The notes: generated from the letters alone by a model not told the origin. Positions 23,101-37,500 are shown, numbered from the stretch's first letter. The stretch is 64,000 bases of DNA from Luzula sylvatica (GCA_946800325.1 OX326960.1:32951629-33015628), one strand, 5' to 3'. Translations and numbers: made by a program.

Positions 23101-25535
23101 TTGCTACGAATCGAAAAGAAAACTTTCTTAGTGTTTTTACAATTTGGTGAAAAGTTACGTTGTGAAAGATTTGATCAAAACCATCTCGAAAACACGTTAT
23201 TTGAACTCCTCAGAATGTTAAAAGATTGTTTTGAATCGAAAAACAAACTTTTTAGTGTTTGTAAAATTTGGTGAAAAGTTAAGTAGTACAAGATACGATA
23301 CAAATGATCTAAAAACACGTTATTTGAACTCCTCAAGGCATAAAAAGATTGCTATGAATCGAAAAAAAACTTTCTTAGTGTTTGTACAATTTGATGAAAA
23401 GTTAAGTAGTAAAAGATTCGATCCAAACCCTCACAAAAACAAGTTATTTGGACTCCTTAGAGCGTTAAAGGATTGTTTTGAATCGAAAAACAAACTTTCT
23501 AAGTCTTTGTAAAGTTTGATGAAAAGTTATGTTGTAAAAGATACGATACAAATGATCTAAAAACAAGTTATTTGAACTCCTCAAATCTCAAAAAGATTGC
23601 TATGAATCGAAAAGAAAACTTTCTTATTGTTTGTACAATTTGGTGAAAAGTTACGTAGTGAAAGATTCGATCCAAACCATCTCAAAAACACGTTATTTGA
23701 ACTCCTCAGAACGTTAAAAGATTGTTTTGAATCGAAAAACAAACTTTCTTTAGTGGTTGTAAAATTTGGTGAAAAGTTAGGTAGCAAAATATACGATACA
23801 AATGATCTAAAAACAAGTAATTTGAACTCCTCAAAGCGTAAAAAGATTGCTATGAATCGAAAAGAAAACTTTCTTAGTATTTTTTCAATTTGGTGAAAAC
23901 TTACGTAGTGAAAGATTCGAACCAAACAATCTCGAAAACACGTTATTTGAACTCCTCGGAATGTTAAAAGATTGTTTTAAATCGAAAAACAAACTTTCTT
24001 AGTGTTTGTAAAATTTGGTGAAAAGTTTTGTAGAAAAAGATATGATACGAATGATCTAAAACACGTTAATTGAGCTCCTCAAAGCGTAAAATGATTGCTA
24101 TGAATCGAAAAGAAAACTTTCTAAGTGTTTGTACAATTTGGTGAAAAGTTACGTTGTAAAATATTCGATCCAAACCATGACAAAACAATTTATTTGGACT
24201 CCTTAGAGCGTTAAAGGATTGTTTTGAATCGAAAAACAAACTTTCTTAGTCTTTGCAAAATTTGATGAAAAGTTAAGTTATGAAAGATACGATACAAATG
24301 ATCTAAAAACAAGTGATTTGAACTCCTCAAATCGTAACAAGATTTCTATGAATCGAAAAGAAAACTTTCTTAGTGTTTGTACAATTTGGTGAAAAGTTAC
24401 GTAGTGAAAGATTCGATCCAAACCATCTCAACAACACGTTATTTGAACTGCTCAGAATGTAAAAAGATTGTTTTGAATCGAAAAACAAACTTTCTTAGTG
24501 TTTGTAAAATTTGGTGAAAAGTTATGTAGTAAAAGATACGATACAAATGATCTAAAAACAAGTTATTTGAACTCCTCATAGGGTAAATAGATTGCTTTGA
24601 ATCGAAAAGAAAAACTTTCTTAGTGTTTGTACAATTTGGTGGAAAGTTACGTAGTGAAATATTCGATCCAAACCATCTCAAAAACACGTTATTTGAACTC
24701 CTAAGAACGTTAAAAGATTGTTTTGAATTGAAAAACAAACTTTCTTAGTGTTTGTAAAATTTGGTGAAAAGGTATTTAGTAAAAGATACGATACAAATAA
24801 TCTAAAAACACGTTATTTGAACTCCTCAAAGCGTAAAAAGATTGCTATGAATCGAAAAGAAAACTTTCATAGTGTTTTTACAATTTGATGACAAGTTACG
24901 TAGTAAAAGATTCGATCCAAACTATCAAAAAAACAAGTTATTTGGACTCCTTAGAGCGTTAAAGGATTGTTTTGAATCGAAAAACAAACTTTCTTAGTCT
25001 TTGTAAAATTTGATGAAAAGGTATGTTGTAAAAGATACGATACAAATGATCTAAAAAAATGTTATTTGAACTCCTCAAATCGTAAAACAATTGCTATGAA
25101 TCGAAAAGAAAACTTTCTTAGTGTTTGTACAATTTGGTGAAAAGTTACGTAGTGAAAGATTCGATCCAAACCATCTCAAAAATACGTTATTTGAACTCCT
25201 CAGAACGTTAAAAGATTGTTTTGAATCGAAAAACAAACTCTCTTAGTCTTTGTAAAATTTGATGAAAAGTTATGTTGTGAAAGATACGATCCAAATGATC
25301 TAAAAACAAGTTATTTGAACTCCTCAAAGCGTAAAAAGATTGCTATGAATCGAAAAGAAAACTTTTTTAGTGTTTGTACGATTTGATGACAAGTTACGTA
25401 GTGAAAGATTCGATCCAAACCATCCAAAAAAACACGTTATTTGAACTCCTCAGAACGTAAAAAGATTGTTTTGAATCGAAAAACAAACTTTCTTAGTGTT
25501 TGAAAAATTTGGTGAAAAGTCATGTAGTAAAAGAT
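17200..25535. repeat. Long-range duplicated satellite blocks (7.36-kb and 2.36/2.86-kb offsets)
   Basis: Diagnostic variants show that about 17200-18170 is repeated at about 24563-25535 (same CTCATAGG...AAATAG variant, TATTTAGTAAAAG, CTTTCATAGTG, and GTTTGAAAAATTTGG with GTCATGTAG), offset about 7363 bp. A second pair links about 20280-20940 with about 22640-23300 at about 2360 bp (shared ACAATTTGTGAAAAG, GATTGGATCC and GTAGTACAAG variants). Further on the offset becomes about 2856 bp (GAGCTCCTCAAAGCGTAAAATG at 21210 and 24066). The change of about 500 bp equals four monomers, a trace of unequal exchange. Confidence 0.75.
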
Positions 25536-25914
25536 ACGATACAAATGATCTAAAGACACGTTATTTGAACTCCTCAAAGCGTAGAAATATTTCTATGAAT
25601 CGAAAAGAAAACTTTCTTAGTGTTTGTACAATTTGGTGAAAATTTACGTAGTAAAAGATTCGATCCAAAGCATCTCAAAAACACGTTATTTGAACTCCTC
25701 AGAACGTTGAAAGGTTGTTTTTAATCGAGAAACAAACTTTCTTAGTGTTTGTAAAATTTGATGAAAAGTTATGTTGTAGAAGATACGATACAAATGATCT
25801 AAAAACAAGTTATTTGAACTCCTCAAATCTCAAAAATATTGGTATGAATCGAAAAGAAAACTTTCTTAGTGTTTGTACAATTTGGTGAAAAGTTACGTAG
25901 TGAAAGATTCGATC

Positions 25915-28650
25915 CAAACCATCTCAAAACCACGTTATTTGAACTCCTGAGAACGTTAGAAGATTGTTTTGAATCGAAAAACAAACTTTCTTAGTCTTTG
26001 TAAAATTTGAAGAAATCTTATGTTGTGAAAGATACGATACAAATGATCTAAATACAAGTTATTTGAACTCCTCAAATCGTAACAAGATTTCTATGAATCG
26101 AAAAGAAAACTTTCTTAGTGTTTGTACAATTTGGTGAAAAGTTACGTAGTGAAAGATTCGATCCAAACCATCTCAACAACACGTTATTTGAACTGCTCAC
26201 AATGTAAAAAGATTGTTTTGAATCGAAAAACAAACTTTCTTAGTGTTTGTAAAATTTGGTGAAAAGTTATGTAATAAAAGATACGATACAAATGATCTAA
26301 AAACACGTTATTTGAACTCCTCAAAGCGTAAAAATATTGCTATGAATCGAAAAGAAAACTTTCATAGTGTTTTTACAATTTGGTGAAAAGTTACGTTGTG
26401 AAAGATTCGATCAAAACCATTTCGAAAACACGTTATTTGAACTCCTCAGAATGTTAAAAGATTGTTTTGAATCGAAAAACAAACTTTATTAGTGTTTGTA
26501 AAATTTGGTGAAATGTTATGTAGTACAATATACGATACAAATGATCTAAAAACAAGTTATTTGAACTCCTCAAATCTCAAAAATATTGCTATGAATCGAA
26601 AAGAAAACTTTCTTAGTGTTTGTACAATTTGGTGAAAAGTTACGTAGTGAAAGATTCGATCCAAACCATCTCACAACCACGTTATTTGAACTCCTTAGAA
26701 CGTTAGAAGATTGTTTTGAATCGAAAAACAAACTTTCTTAGTCTTTGTAAAATTTGATGAAATGTTATGTAGTGAAAGATACGATACAAATGATTTAAAA
26801 CAAGTTATTTGAACTCCTCAAGGCATAAAAAGATTTCTATGAATCGAAAAGAAAACTTTCTTAGTGTTTGTACAATTTGGTGAAAATTTACGTAGTAAAA
26901 GATTCGATCCAAACCATCACATAAACACGTTATTTGGACTCCTTAGAGCGTTAAATGATTGTTTTGAATCGAAAAACAAACTTTCTTAGTCTTTGTAAAA
27001 TTTGATGAAAAGTTATGTTGTAAAATATATGATACAAATGATCTAAAAACAAGTTATTTGAACTCCTCAAATCTCAAAAAGATTGCTATGAATTGAAAAG
27101 AAAACTTTCTTAGTGTTTGTATAATTTGGTGAAAAGTTACGTAGTGAAAGATTCGGTCCAAACCATCTCAAAACCACGTTATTTGAACTCCTTAGAACGT
27201 TAGAAGATTGTTTTGAATCGAAAAACAAACTTTGTTAGTCCTTGTAAAATTTGATGAGATGTTATGTTGTGAAAGATACGATACAAATGATCTAAATACA
27301 AGTTATTTGAACTCCTCAAAGCGTAAAAAGATTGTTATGAATCGAAAATAAAACTTTCTTAGTGTTTTTATAATTTGTTGACAAGTTACGTCGTGAAAGA
27401 TTCGATACAAACCATCTCAAAACCACGTTATTTGAACTCCTGAGAACGTTAGAAGATTGTTTTGAATCGAAAAACAAACTTTCTTAGTCTTTGTAAAATT
27501 TGAAGAAATCTTATGTTGTGAAAGATACGATACAAATGATCTAAATACAAGTTATTTGAACTCCTCAAATCGTAACAAGATTTCTATGAATCGAAAAGAA
27601 AACTTTCTTAGTGTTTGTACAATTTGGTGAAAAGTTACGTAGTGAAAGATTCGATCCAAACCATCTCAACAACACGTTATTTGAACTGCTCACAATGTAA
27701 AAAGATTGTTTTGAATCGAAAAACAAACTTTCTTAGTGTTTGTAAAATTTGGTGAAAAGTTATGTAATAAAAGATACGATACAAATGATCTAAAAACACG
27801 TTATTTGAACTCCTCAAAGCGTAAAAATATTGCTATGAATCGAAAAGAAAACTTTCATAGTGTTTTTACAATTTGGTGAAAAGTTACGTTGTGAAAGATT
27901 CGATCAAAACCATTTCGAAAACACGTTATTTGAACTCCTCAGAATGTTAAAAGATTGTTTTGAATCGAAAAACAAACTTTATTAGTGTATGTAAAATTTG
28001 GTGAAATGTTATGTAGTACAATATACGATACAAATGATCTAAAAACAAGTTATTTGAACTCCTCAAATCTCAAAAATATTGCTATGAATCGAAAAGAAAA
28101 CTTTCTTAGTGTTTGTACAATTTGGTGAAAAGTTACGTAGTGAAAGATTCGATCCAAACCATCTCACAACCACGTTATTTGAACTCCTTAGAACGTTAGA
28201 AGATTGTTTTGAATCGAAAAACAAACTTTCTTAGTCTTTGTAAAATTTGATGAAATGTTATGTAGTGAAAGATACGATACAAATGATTTAAAACAAGTTA
28301 TTTGAACTCCTCAAGGCATAAAAAGATTTCTATGAATCGAAAAGAAAACTTTCTTAGTGTTTGTACAATTTGGTGAAAATTTACGTAGTAAAAGATTCGA
28401 TCCAAACCATCACATAAACACGTTATTTGGACTCCTTAGAGCGTTAAAGGATTGTTTTGAATCGAAAAACAAACTTTCTTAGTCTTTGTAAAATTTGATG
28501 AGATGTTATGTTGTGAAAGATACGATACAAATGATCTAAATACAAGTTATTTGAACTCCTCAAAGCGTAAAAAGATTGTTATGAATCGAAAATAAAACTT
28601 TCTTAGTGTTTTTGTAATTTGTTGACAAGTTACGTCGTGAAAGATTCGAT
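25915..28650. repeat. Higher-order satellite blocks with 1493-bp and 1243-bp offsets
   Basis: About 25915-27000 recurs at about 27408-28495 with nearly every variant shared: the AACTGCTCACAATG monomer at 26193 and 27686, the CATTTCGAAAACACG monomer, and ACATAAACACG with ACTCCTTAG. The offset of 1493 bp is twelve monomers. From about 28495 the best partner changes to about 27252 (GATGAGATGTTATG), offset 1243 bp or ten monomers, so two different duplication events meet here. Confidence 0.8.
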
Positions 28651-30589
28651 CCGAACCATCAAAAAACACGTTATTTGAACTCCTCAGAATGTTAAAAGAT
28701 TGTTTTGAATCGAAAAACAAACTTTCTTAGTGTTTGTAAAATTTGGTGAAAAGTAATGTAGTAAAAGACACGATACAAATCATCTAAAAACAAGTTATTT
28801 GAACTCCTCAAAAGGTAAAATATTGCTTTGAATCGAAAAGAAAACTTTCTTAGTATTTGTACAATTGGGTGAAAAATTACGTACTGAAAGATTCGATCCA
28901 AACCATCTCATAACACGTTATTTGAACTCCTCAGAACGTTAAAAGATTGTTTTGAATCGAAAAACAAACTTTCTGAGTGTTTGTAAAATTTGCTGAAAAG
29001 TTATGTAGTAAAAGATACGATACAAATCATCTAAAAACAAGTCATTTGAACTCCTCAAAGCGTAAAAAGATTTCTATGAATCGAAAAGAAAACTTTCTCA
29101 GTGTTTTTACAATTTGTGAAAAGTTACGTAGTGAAAGATTCGATCCAAACCATCTCAAAAACACGTTATTTGAACTCCTCAGAACTTTAAAAAGTTGTTT
29201 TGAATCGAGAAACAAACTTTCTTAGTGTTTGTAAAATTTGGTGAAAACTTATGTAGTAAAAGGTATGATACAAATGATCGAAACACACGTTATTTGTACT
29301 CCTCAAAGCGTAGAAAGATTTCTATGAATCGAAAAGAAAACTTTCTTAGTGTTTGTACAATTTGGTGAAAAGTTATGTAGTGAAAGATTCGATCCAAACC
29401 ATCTCAAAAACACGTTATTTGAACTCCTAAGAACGTTAAAAGATTGTTTTGAATCGAAAAACAAATTTTCTTAGTGGATGTAAAATTTGGTGAATAGTAA
29501 TGCAGTAAAAGATACGATACAAATGATGTAAAAATAAGTTATTTGAACTCCTCAAAGCGTAAAAAGAGTGCTTTGAATCGAAAAGAAAACTTTCTTAGTG
29601 TTTTTACAATTTGGTGAATAGTTACGTAGTGAAAGATTCGATCCAAACCATCTCAAAAACACGACATTTGAACTCCTCAGAATGTTAAATGATTGTCTTG
29701 AATCGAAAATCAAATTTTCTTAGTGGTTGTAAAATTTGGCGAAAAGTTATGTAGTAAAAGATATGATACAAATGATCTAAAAACAAGTTATTTGAACTCC
29801 TCAAAGCGTAAAAAGATTTCTATGAATCGAAAAGATAACATTCTTTGCGTTTGTACAATTTGGTGAAAAGTTACGTAGTAAAAGATTCGATCTAAACCAT
29901 CACATAAACACGTTATTTGGACTGCTTAGAGCGTTAAAGGATTGTTTTGAATCGAAAAACAAACTTTCTTAGTCTTTGTAAAATTTGATGAAAAGTTATG
30001 TTGTAAAAGATACGATACAAATGATCTAAAAACAAGTCATTTGAACTCCTCAAATCGTAGAAAGATTGCTATGGATCGAAAAGAAAACTTTCTTAGTGTT
30101 TGTACAATTTGGTGAAAAGTAACGTAGTGAAAGGTTCGATCCAAACCATCTCAAAAACACGTTATCTGGACTCCTCAGAACCTTAAAAGGTTGTTTTGAA
30201 TCGAAAAACAAACTCTCTTAGTGTGTGTAAAATTTGGTGAAAAGTTATGTAGTAAAAGATACGATACAAATCATCTAAAAACACGTTATTTGAACCCCTC
30301 AAAGCGTAAACATATTCCTATGAATCGAAAAGAAAACTTTCTTAGTGTTTGTACAATTTGGTGAAAAGGTACGTAGTAAAAGATTCGATCCAAACCATCA
30401 CAAAAACAAGTTATTTGGACTCATTAGAGCGTTAAAGGATTGTTTTGAATCGAAAAACAAACTTTCTTAGTCTTTGGAAAATTTGATGAAAAGTTATGTT
30501 GTAAAAGATACGATACAAATGATCTAAAAACAAGTTATTTCAACTCCTCAAATCGTAAAAAGATTGCTATGAATCGAATAGAAAACTTT

Positions 30590-33500
30590 CTTAGTGTTTG
30601 TACAATGTGGTGAAAAGTTGCGTAGTAAAAGATTCGATCCAAACCATCTCAAAAACACGTTATCTGAAATCCTCAGAACCTTAAAAGGTTGTTTTGAATC
30701 GAAAAACATACTCTTAGTGTTTGTAAAATTTGGTGAAATGTTATGTAGTAAAAGATATGATACAAATGATCTAAAAATACGTTATTCGAACTCCGAAAAG
30801 CGTAAAAATATTGCTATGAATCGAAAAGAAAACATTCTCAGTGTTTTTACAATTTGGCGAAAAGTTATGTAGTTAAAGATTCGATCCAAACCATCTCAAA
30901 AACACGTTATTTGAATTCCTCATAATGTTAAAAGATTGTTTTGAATCGAAAAGAAACTTTCTTAGTGTTTGTAAAATTTGGTGAAAAGTTATGTAGTAAA
31001 AGATACGATACAAATAATCTGAAAACACGATATTTGAACTTTTCAAAGCGTAAAAAGATTGCTATGAATCGAAAAGAAAACATTCTTAGTGTTTGTACAA
31101 TTTGGTGAAAAGTTACGTAGTAAAAGATTCGATCCAAACCATCACAAAAACAAGTTATTTGGAGTCCTTAGAGCGTTAAAGGATTGTTTTGAATCGAAAA
31201 GCAAACTTTCGTAGTCTTTGTAAAATTTGATGAAAAGTTATGTTGTAAAAGATACGATACAAATGATCTAAAAACAAGTTATTTGAACTCCTCAAATAGT
31301 AAAAAGATTGCTATGAATCGAAAATAAAACTTTCTTAGTGTTTGTACAATTTGGTGGAAAGTTATGCAGTGAAATATTCAATCCAAACCATCTCAAAAAC
31401 ACGTTATTTGAACTCCTTAGAGCGTTAAAAGATTGTTTTGAATCGAAAAACAAACTTACTTAGTCTTTGTAAAATTTGATGAAAAGTTATGTTGTAAAAG
31501 ATACGATACAAATGATCTAAAAACAAGTTATTTGAACTCCTCATAGCGTTAAAAGATTGCTATGAATCGAAATGAAAACTTTCTTAGTGCCAACTAGAGT
31601 TAGCCTAGTTGGTCACATCTCTTGGCTAGGGAGCGAGAAGTGTGGGGTTCGATTCCCGACGGGGACACTGGATTATAGATTAAATGTTAAATTAGTGAAT
31701 AGAATGTGTGGCCTACGGGTTTGTAATAAAAAAAAATAAAATAAAAAAAAAATTGTGTTTGGAAGGGGGACTTTGAGCCCTCTCCGAATTTACTCAAAAA
31801 AAAAACTTTCTTAGTGTTTTTACAGTTTGGTGAAAAGTTACGTAGTGAAAGATTCGATCCAAACCATCTCGAAAACACGTTATTTGATCTCCTCAGAATG
31901 TTAAAAGATTGTTTGGAATCGAAAAACAAACTTTCTTAGTGTTTGTAAAATTTGGTGAAAAGTTATGTAGTAAAACATACGATACAAATGATCTAAAAAC
32001 AGGTTATTTGAACTCCTCAAAGGGTAAAAAGATTGCTTTGAATCGAAAAGAAAACTTTCTTAGTGTTTGTACAATGTGGTGAAAAGTTGCGTAGTAAAAG
32101 ATTCCATCCAAACCATCTCAAAAACACGTTATCTGAAATCCTCAGAACCTTAAAAGGTTGTTTTGAATCGAAAAACATACTCTTAGTGTTTGTAAAATTT
32201 GGTGAAATGTTATGTAGTAAAAGATATGATACAAATGATCTGAAAATACGTTATTCGAACTCCGAAAAGCGTAAAAATATTGCTATGAATCGAAAAGAAA
32301 ACATTCTCAGTGTTTTTACAATTTGGCGAAAAGTTATGTAGTTAAAGATTCGATCCAAACCATCTCAAAAACACGTTATTTGAATTCCTCATAATGTTAA
32401 AAGATTGTTTTGAATCGAAAAGAAACTTTCTTAGTGTTTGTAAAATTTGGTGAAAAGTTATGTAGTAAAAGATACGATACAAATAATCTGAAAACACGAT
32501 ATTTGAACTCTTCAAAGCGTAAAAAGATTGCTATGAATCGAAAAGAAAACATTCTTAGTGTTTGTACAATTTGGTGAAAAGTTACGTAGTAAAAGATTCG
32601 ATCCAAACCATCACAAAAACAAGTTATTTGGAGTCCTTAGAGCGTTAAAGGATTGTTTTGAATCGAAAAGCAAACTTTCGTAGTCTTTGTAAAATTTGAT
32701 GAAAAGTTATGTTGTAAAAGATACGATACAAATGATCTAAAAACAAGTTATTTGAACTCCTCAAATAGTAAAAAGATTGCTATGAATCGAAAATAAAACT
32801 TTCTTAGTGTTTGTACAATTTGGTGGAAAGTTATGCAGTGAAATATTCAATCCAAACCATCTCAAAAACACGTTATTTGAACTCCTTAGAGCGTTAAAAG
32901 ATTGTTTTGAATCGAAAAACAAACTTACTTAGTCTTTGTAAAATTTGATGAAAAGTTATGTTGTAAAAGATACGATACAAATGATCTAAAAACAAGTTAT
33001 TTGAACTCCTCATAGCGTTAAAAGATTGCTATGAATCGAAATGAAAACTTTCTTAGTGTTTTTACAGTTTGGTGAAAAGTTACGTAGTGAAAGATTCGAT
33101 CCAAACCATCTCGAAAACACGTTATTTGATCTCCTCAGAATGTTAAAAGATTGTTTGGAATCGAAAAACAAACTTTCTTAGTGTTTGTAAAATTTGGTGA
33201 AAAGTTATGTAGTAAAACATACGATACAAATGATCTAAAAACAAGTTATTTGAACTCCTCAAAGGGTAAAAAGATTGCTTTGAATCGAAAAGAAAACTTT
33301 CTTAGTGTTTGTACAATGTGGTGAAAAGTTGCGTAGTAAAAGATTCGATCCAAACCATCTCAAAAACACGTTATCTGAAATCCTCAGAACCTTAAAAGGT
33401 TGTTTTGAATCGAAAAACATACTCTTAGTGTTTGTAAAATTTGGTGAAATGTTATGTAGTAAAAGATATGATACAAATGATCTGAAAATACGTTATTCGA

Positions 33501-34544
33501 ACTCCGAAAAGCGTAAAAATATTGCTATGAATCGAAAAGAAAACATTCTCAGTGTTTTTACAATTTGGCGAAAAGTTATGTAGTTAAAGATTCGATCCAA
33601 ACCATCTCAAAAACACGTTATTTGAATTCCTCATAATGTTAAAAGATTGTTTTGAATCGAAAAGAAACTTTCTTAGTGTTTGTAAAATTTGGTGAAAAGT
33701 TATGTAGTAAAAGATACGATACAAATAATCTGAAAACACGATATTTGAACTCTTCAAAGCGTAAAAAGATTGCTATGAATCGAAAAGAAAACATTCTTAG
33801 TGTTTGTACAATTTGGTGAAAAGTTACGTAGTAAAAGATTCGATCCAAACCATCACAAAAACAAGTTATTTGGAATCCTTAGAGCGTTAAAGGATTGTTT
33901 TGAATCGAAAAGCAAACTTTCGTAGTCTTTGTAAAATTTGATGAAAAGTTATGTTGTAAAAGATACGATACAAATGATCTAAAAACAAGTTATTTGAACT
34001 CCTCAAATAGTAAAAAGATTGCTATGAATCGAAAATAAAACTTTCTTAGTGTTTGTACAATTTGGTGGAAAGTTATGCAGTGAAATATTCAATCCAAACC
34101 ATCTCAAAAACACGTTATTTGAACTCCTTAGAGCGTTAAAAGATTGTTTTGAATCGAAAAACAAACTTACTTAGTCTTTGTAAAATTTGATGAAAAGTTA
34201 TGTTGTAAAAGATACGATACAAATGATCTAAAAACAAGTTATTTGAACTCCTCATAGCGTTAAAAGATTGCTATGAATCGAAATGAAAACTTTCTTAGTG
34301 TTTTTACAGTTTGGTGAAAAGTTACGTAGTGAAAGATTCGATCCAAACCATCTCGAAAACACGTTATTTGATCTCCTCAGAATGTTAAAAGATTGTTTGG
34401 AATCGAAAAACAAACTTTCTTAGTGTTTGTAAAATTTGGTGAAAAGTTATGTAGTAAAACATACGATACAAATGATCTAAAAACAAGTTATTTGAACTCC
34501 TCAAAGGGTAAAAAGATTGCTTTGAATCGAAAATAAAACTTTCT
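30590..34544. repeat. Three near-identical 1242-bp higher-order units
   Basis: Units lie at about 30590-32060 (containing a 227-bp SINE plus target duplication), 32061-33302 and 33303-34544. Each is ten monomers (five dimers). Only a handful of substitutions distinguish them, for example GATTCCATCC at about 32100 versus GATTCGATCC in the others. This is the youngest amplification visible in the array. Confidence 0.9.
31590..31801 (+). mobile_element. tRNA-derived SINE inserted in the satellite
   Basis: A 212-bp insertion is flanked by a perfect 15-bp target duplication AAAACTTTCTTAGTG (31575-31589 and 31802-31816). The head carries a pol III A box TAGCCTAGTTGG (31601-31612) and a B box GGTTCGATTCC (31646-31656), correctly spaced for a tRNA-derived promoter. 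The body includes A-rich tracts at about 31728-31752, and the 3' end is A-rich. Sister higher-order units have the uninterrupted target at 33044-33058 and 34286-34300. It is not a tRNA gene, because no acceptor stem closes around the two boxes. Confidence 0.93.
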
Positions 34545-34599
34545 TAGTGTTTGTACAATTTGGTGGAAAGGTACGTTGTGAAAGATTCAATCCAAACCA

Positions 34600-37500
34600 T
34601 CTCAAAAACACATTATTTGAAACGTTAAAAGATTGTTTTGGATCGAAAAACAAACTTTCTTATTGTTTGTAAAATTTGCTGAAAAGTTATGTAGTAAAAG
34701 ATACGATACAAATGATCTAAAAACAAGTAATTTCAACTCCTCAAAGCATAAAAAGATTTCTATGAATCGAAAAGAAAACTTTCTTAGTGTTTTGACAATT
34801 TAGTGAAAAGTTACGTAGTGAAAGATTCGATCCAAACCATCTCGAAAACAAGTTATTTGAATTCCTCAGAATGTTAAAAGATTGTTTTGAATCGAATAGA
34901 AACTTTCTTAGTGTTTGTAAAATTTGGGGAAAAGTTATGAAGTAAAAGATACGATACAAATGATCTAAAAACAAGTTATTTGAACTCCTCAAAGCGTAAA
35001 AAGATTGCTATGAATCGAAAACACGTTACGTAGTGAAAGATTCGATCAAAACCATCTCGAAAACACGTTATTTGATCTCCTCAGAATGTTAATAGATTGT
35101 TTTGAATCGAAAAACAAACTTTCTTAGTGTTTGTAAAATTTGGTGAAACGTTATGTAGTAAAACATACGATACAAATGATCTAAAAACAAGTTATTTGAA
35201 CTCCTCAAAGGGTAAAAAGATTGCTTTGAATCGAAAAGAAAACTTTCTAAGTGTTTGTAAAATGTGGTGAAAAGTTACGTAGTGAAAGATTCGATCCGAA
35301 CCATCTCAAAAACACGTTATTTGAAGTCCTTAGAGCGTTAAAAGATTGTTTGGAATCGAAGAACGAACATTCTTAGTCTTTGTAAAATTTGATGAAATGT
35401 TATGTTGTGAAAGATACGATACAAATGATCTAAAAACAAGTCATTTGAACTCCTCAAAGCGTAAAAATATTGATATGAATCAAAAAGAAAACTTTCTTAG
35501 TGTTTTTATAATTTGTTGACAAGTTACGTCGTGAAAGATTCGAACCAAACCATCAAAAACACGTTATTTGAACTCCTCAGAACGTTAAAAGATTGTTTTG
35601 AATCGAAAAACAATCTTTCTTAGTGTTTGTAAAATTTGGAGAAAAGTTATGTAGTAAAAGATATGATACAAATGATCTAAAAACAAGTTATTTGAACTCC
35701 TCAAAGGGTAAAAAAATTGATTTGAATCGAAAAGAAAACTTTCTTAGTGTTTGTACAATATGGTGAAACGTTACGTACTGAAAGATTCGATCCAAACCAT
35801 CTCAAAAACACGTTATTTGAAGTCCTTAGAGCGTTAAAAGATTGTTTTGAATCGAAGAACGAACATTCTTAGTCTTTGTAAAATTTGGTGAAAAGTTATG
35901 TAGTAAAACATACGATACAAATGATCTAAAAACAAGCTATTTGAACTCCTCAAAGGGTAAAAATATTGCTTTGAATCGAGAAGAAAACTTTCTTAGTGTT
36001 TGTAAAATGTGGTGAAAACTTACGTAGTGAAAGATTCGATCCGAACCATCTCAAAAACACGTTATTTGAAGTCCTTAGAGCGTTAAAAGATTGTTTTGAA
36101 TCGAAGAACGAACATTCTTAGTATTTGTAAAATTTGATGAAATGTTATGTTGTGAAAGATACGATACAAATGATCTAAAAACAAGTCATTTGAACTTCTC
36201 AAAGCGTAAAAATATTGATATGAATCAAAAAGAAAACTTTCTTAGTGTTTTTATAATTTGTTGACAAGTTACGTTGTGAAAGATTCGATCCAAACCATCC
36301 AAAAAACACGTTATTGGAACTCCTCAGAACGTTAAAAGATTGTTTTGAATCGCAAAACAAACTTTCTTAGTGTTTGTGAAATTTGGTGAAAAGTTATGTA
36401 GTAAAAGATACGATACAAATGATCTAAAAACAAGTTATTTGAACACCTCAAAGGGTAAAAAGATTGCTTTGAATCGAAAAGAAAACTTTCTTAGTGTTTG
36501 TACAATTTGGTGAAATGGTCCGTTGTGAAAGATTCAATCCAAACCATCTCAAAAACACATTATTTGAAACGTTAAAAGATTGTTTTGAATCGAAAAACAA
36601 ATTTTCTTATTGTGTGTAAAATTTGCTGAAAATTTATGTAGTAAAAGATACGATACAAATGATCTAAAAACAAGTAATTTCAACTCCTCAAAGCGTAAAA
36701 AGATTTCTATGAATTGAAAAGAAAACTATCTTAGTGTTTTTACAATTTGGTGAAAAGTTACGTAGTGAAAGATTCGATCCAAACCATCTCAAAAACACGT
36801 TATCTGAACTCCTCAGAAAGTTAAAAGATTGTTTTGAATCGAAAAACAAATTTTCTTAAGGTTTGTAAAATGTGGTGAAAAGTTATGTAGTAAAAGATAC
36901 GATACAAATGATCTAAAAATACGTTACTTGTACTCCTCAAAGCGTAGAAATATTTCTATGAATCGAAAAGAAAACTTTCTTAGTGTTTATACAATTTGGT
37001 GAAAAGTTACGTAGTGAAAGATTCGATCCAAACCATCTCCAAAACACGTTATCTGAAGTCCTCAGAACGTTAAAAGATAACATTTTGAATCGAAAAATAA
37101 AATTTCTTAGTGTTTGTAATATGTGGTGAAAAGTTACGTAGTAAAAGATACGATACAAATGATCTAAAAACAAGTTATGTGAACTCTTCAAAGCGTAAAA
37201 AGATTGCTATCAATCAAAAAGAAAACTTTCTTAGTGTTTTTTCAATTTGGTGAAAAGTTACGTAATGAAAGATTCAATCCAAACCATCTCAAAAGCACGG
37301 TATTTGATCTCCTCAGAACGTTAAAAGGTTGTTTTGAATCGAAAAACAAACTCTCTTAGTGTTTGCAAAATTTGGTGAAAAGTTACGTAGTAAAAGATAC
37401 GATACTAATGATCTAAAAACAAGTTATTTCAACTCCTCAATGCGTAAAAACATTTCTATGAATCGAAAAGAAAACTTTCTTAGTGTTTTTACAATTTGGT

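Noticed and set aside
31590..31670. tRNA gene
   Set aside because: A and B boxes are present, but no acceptor stem forms and the unit has an A-rich tail and a target duplication; it is a SINE.
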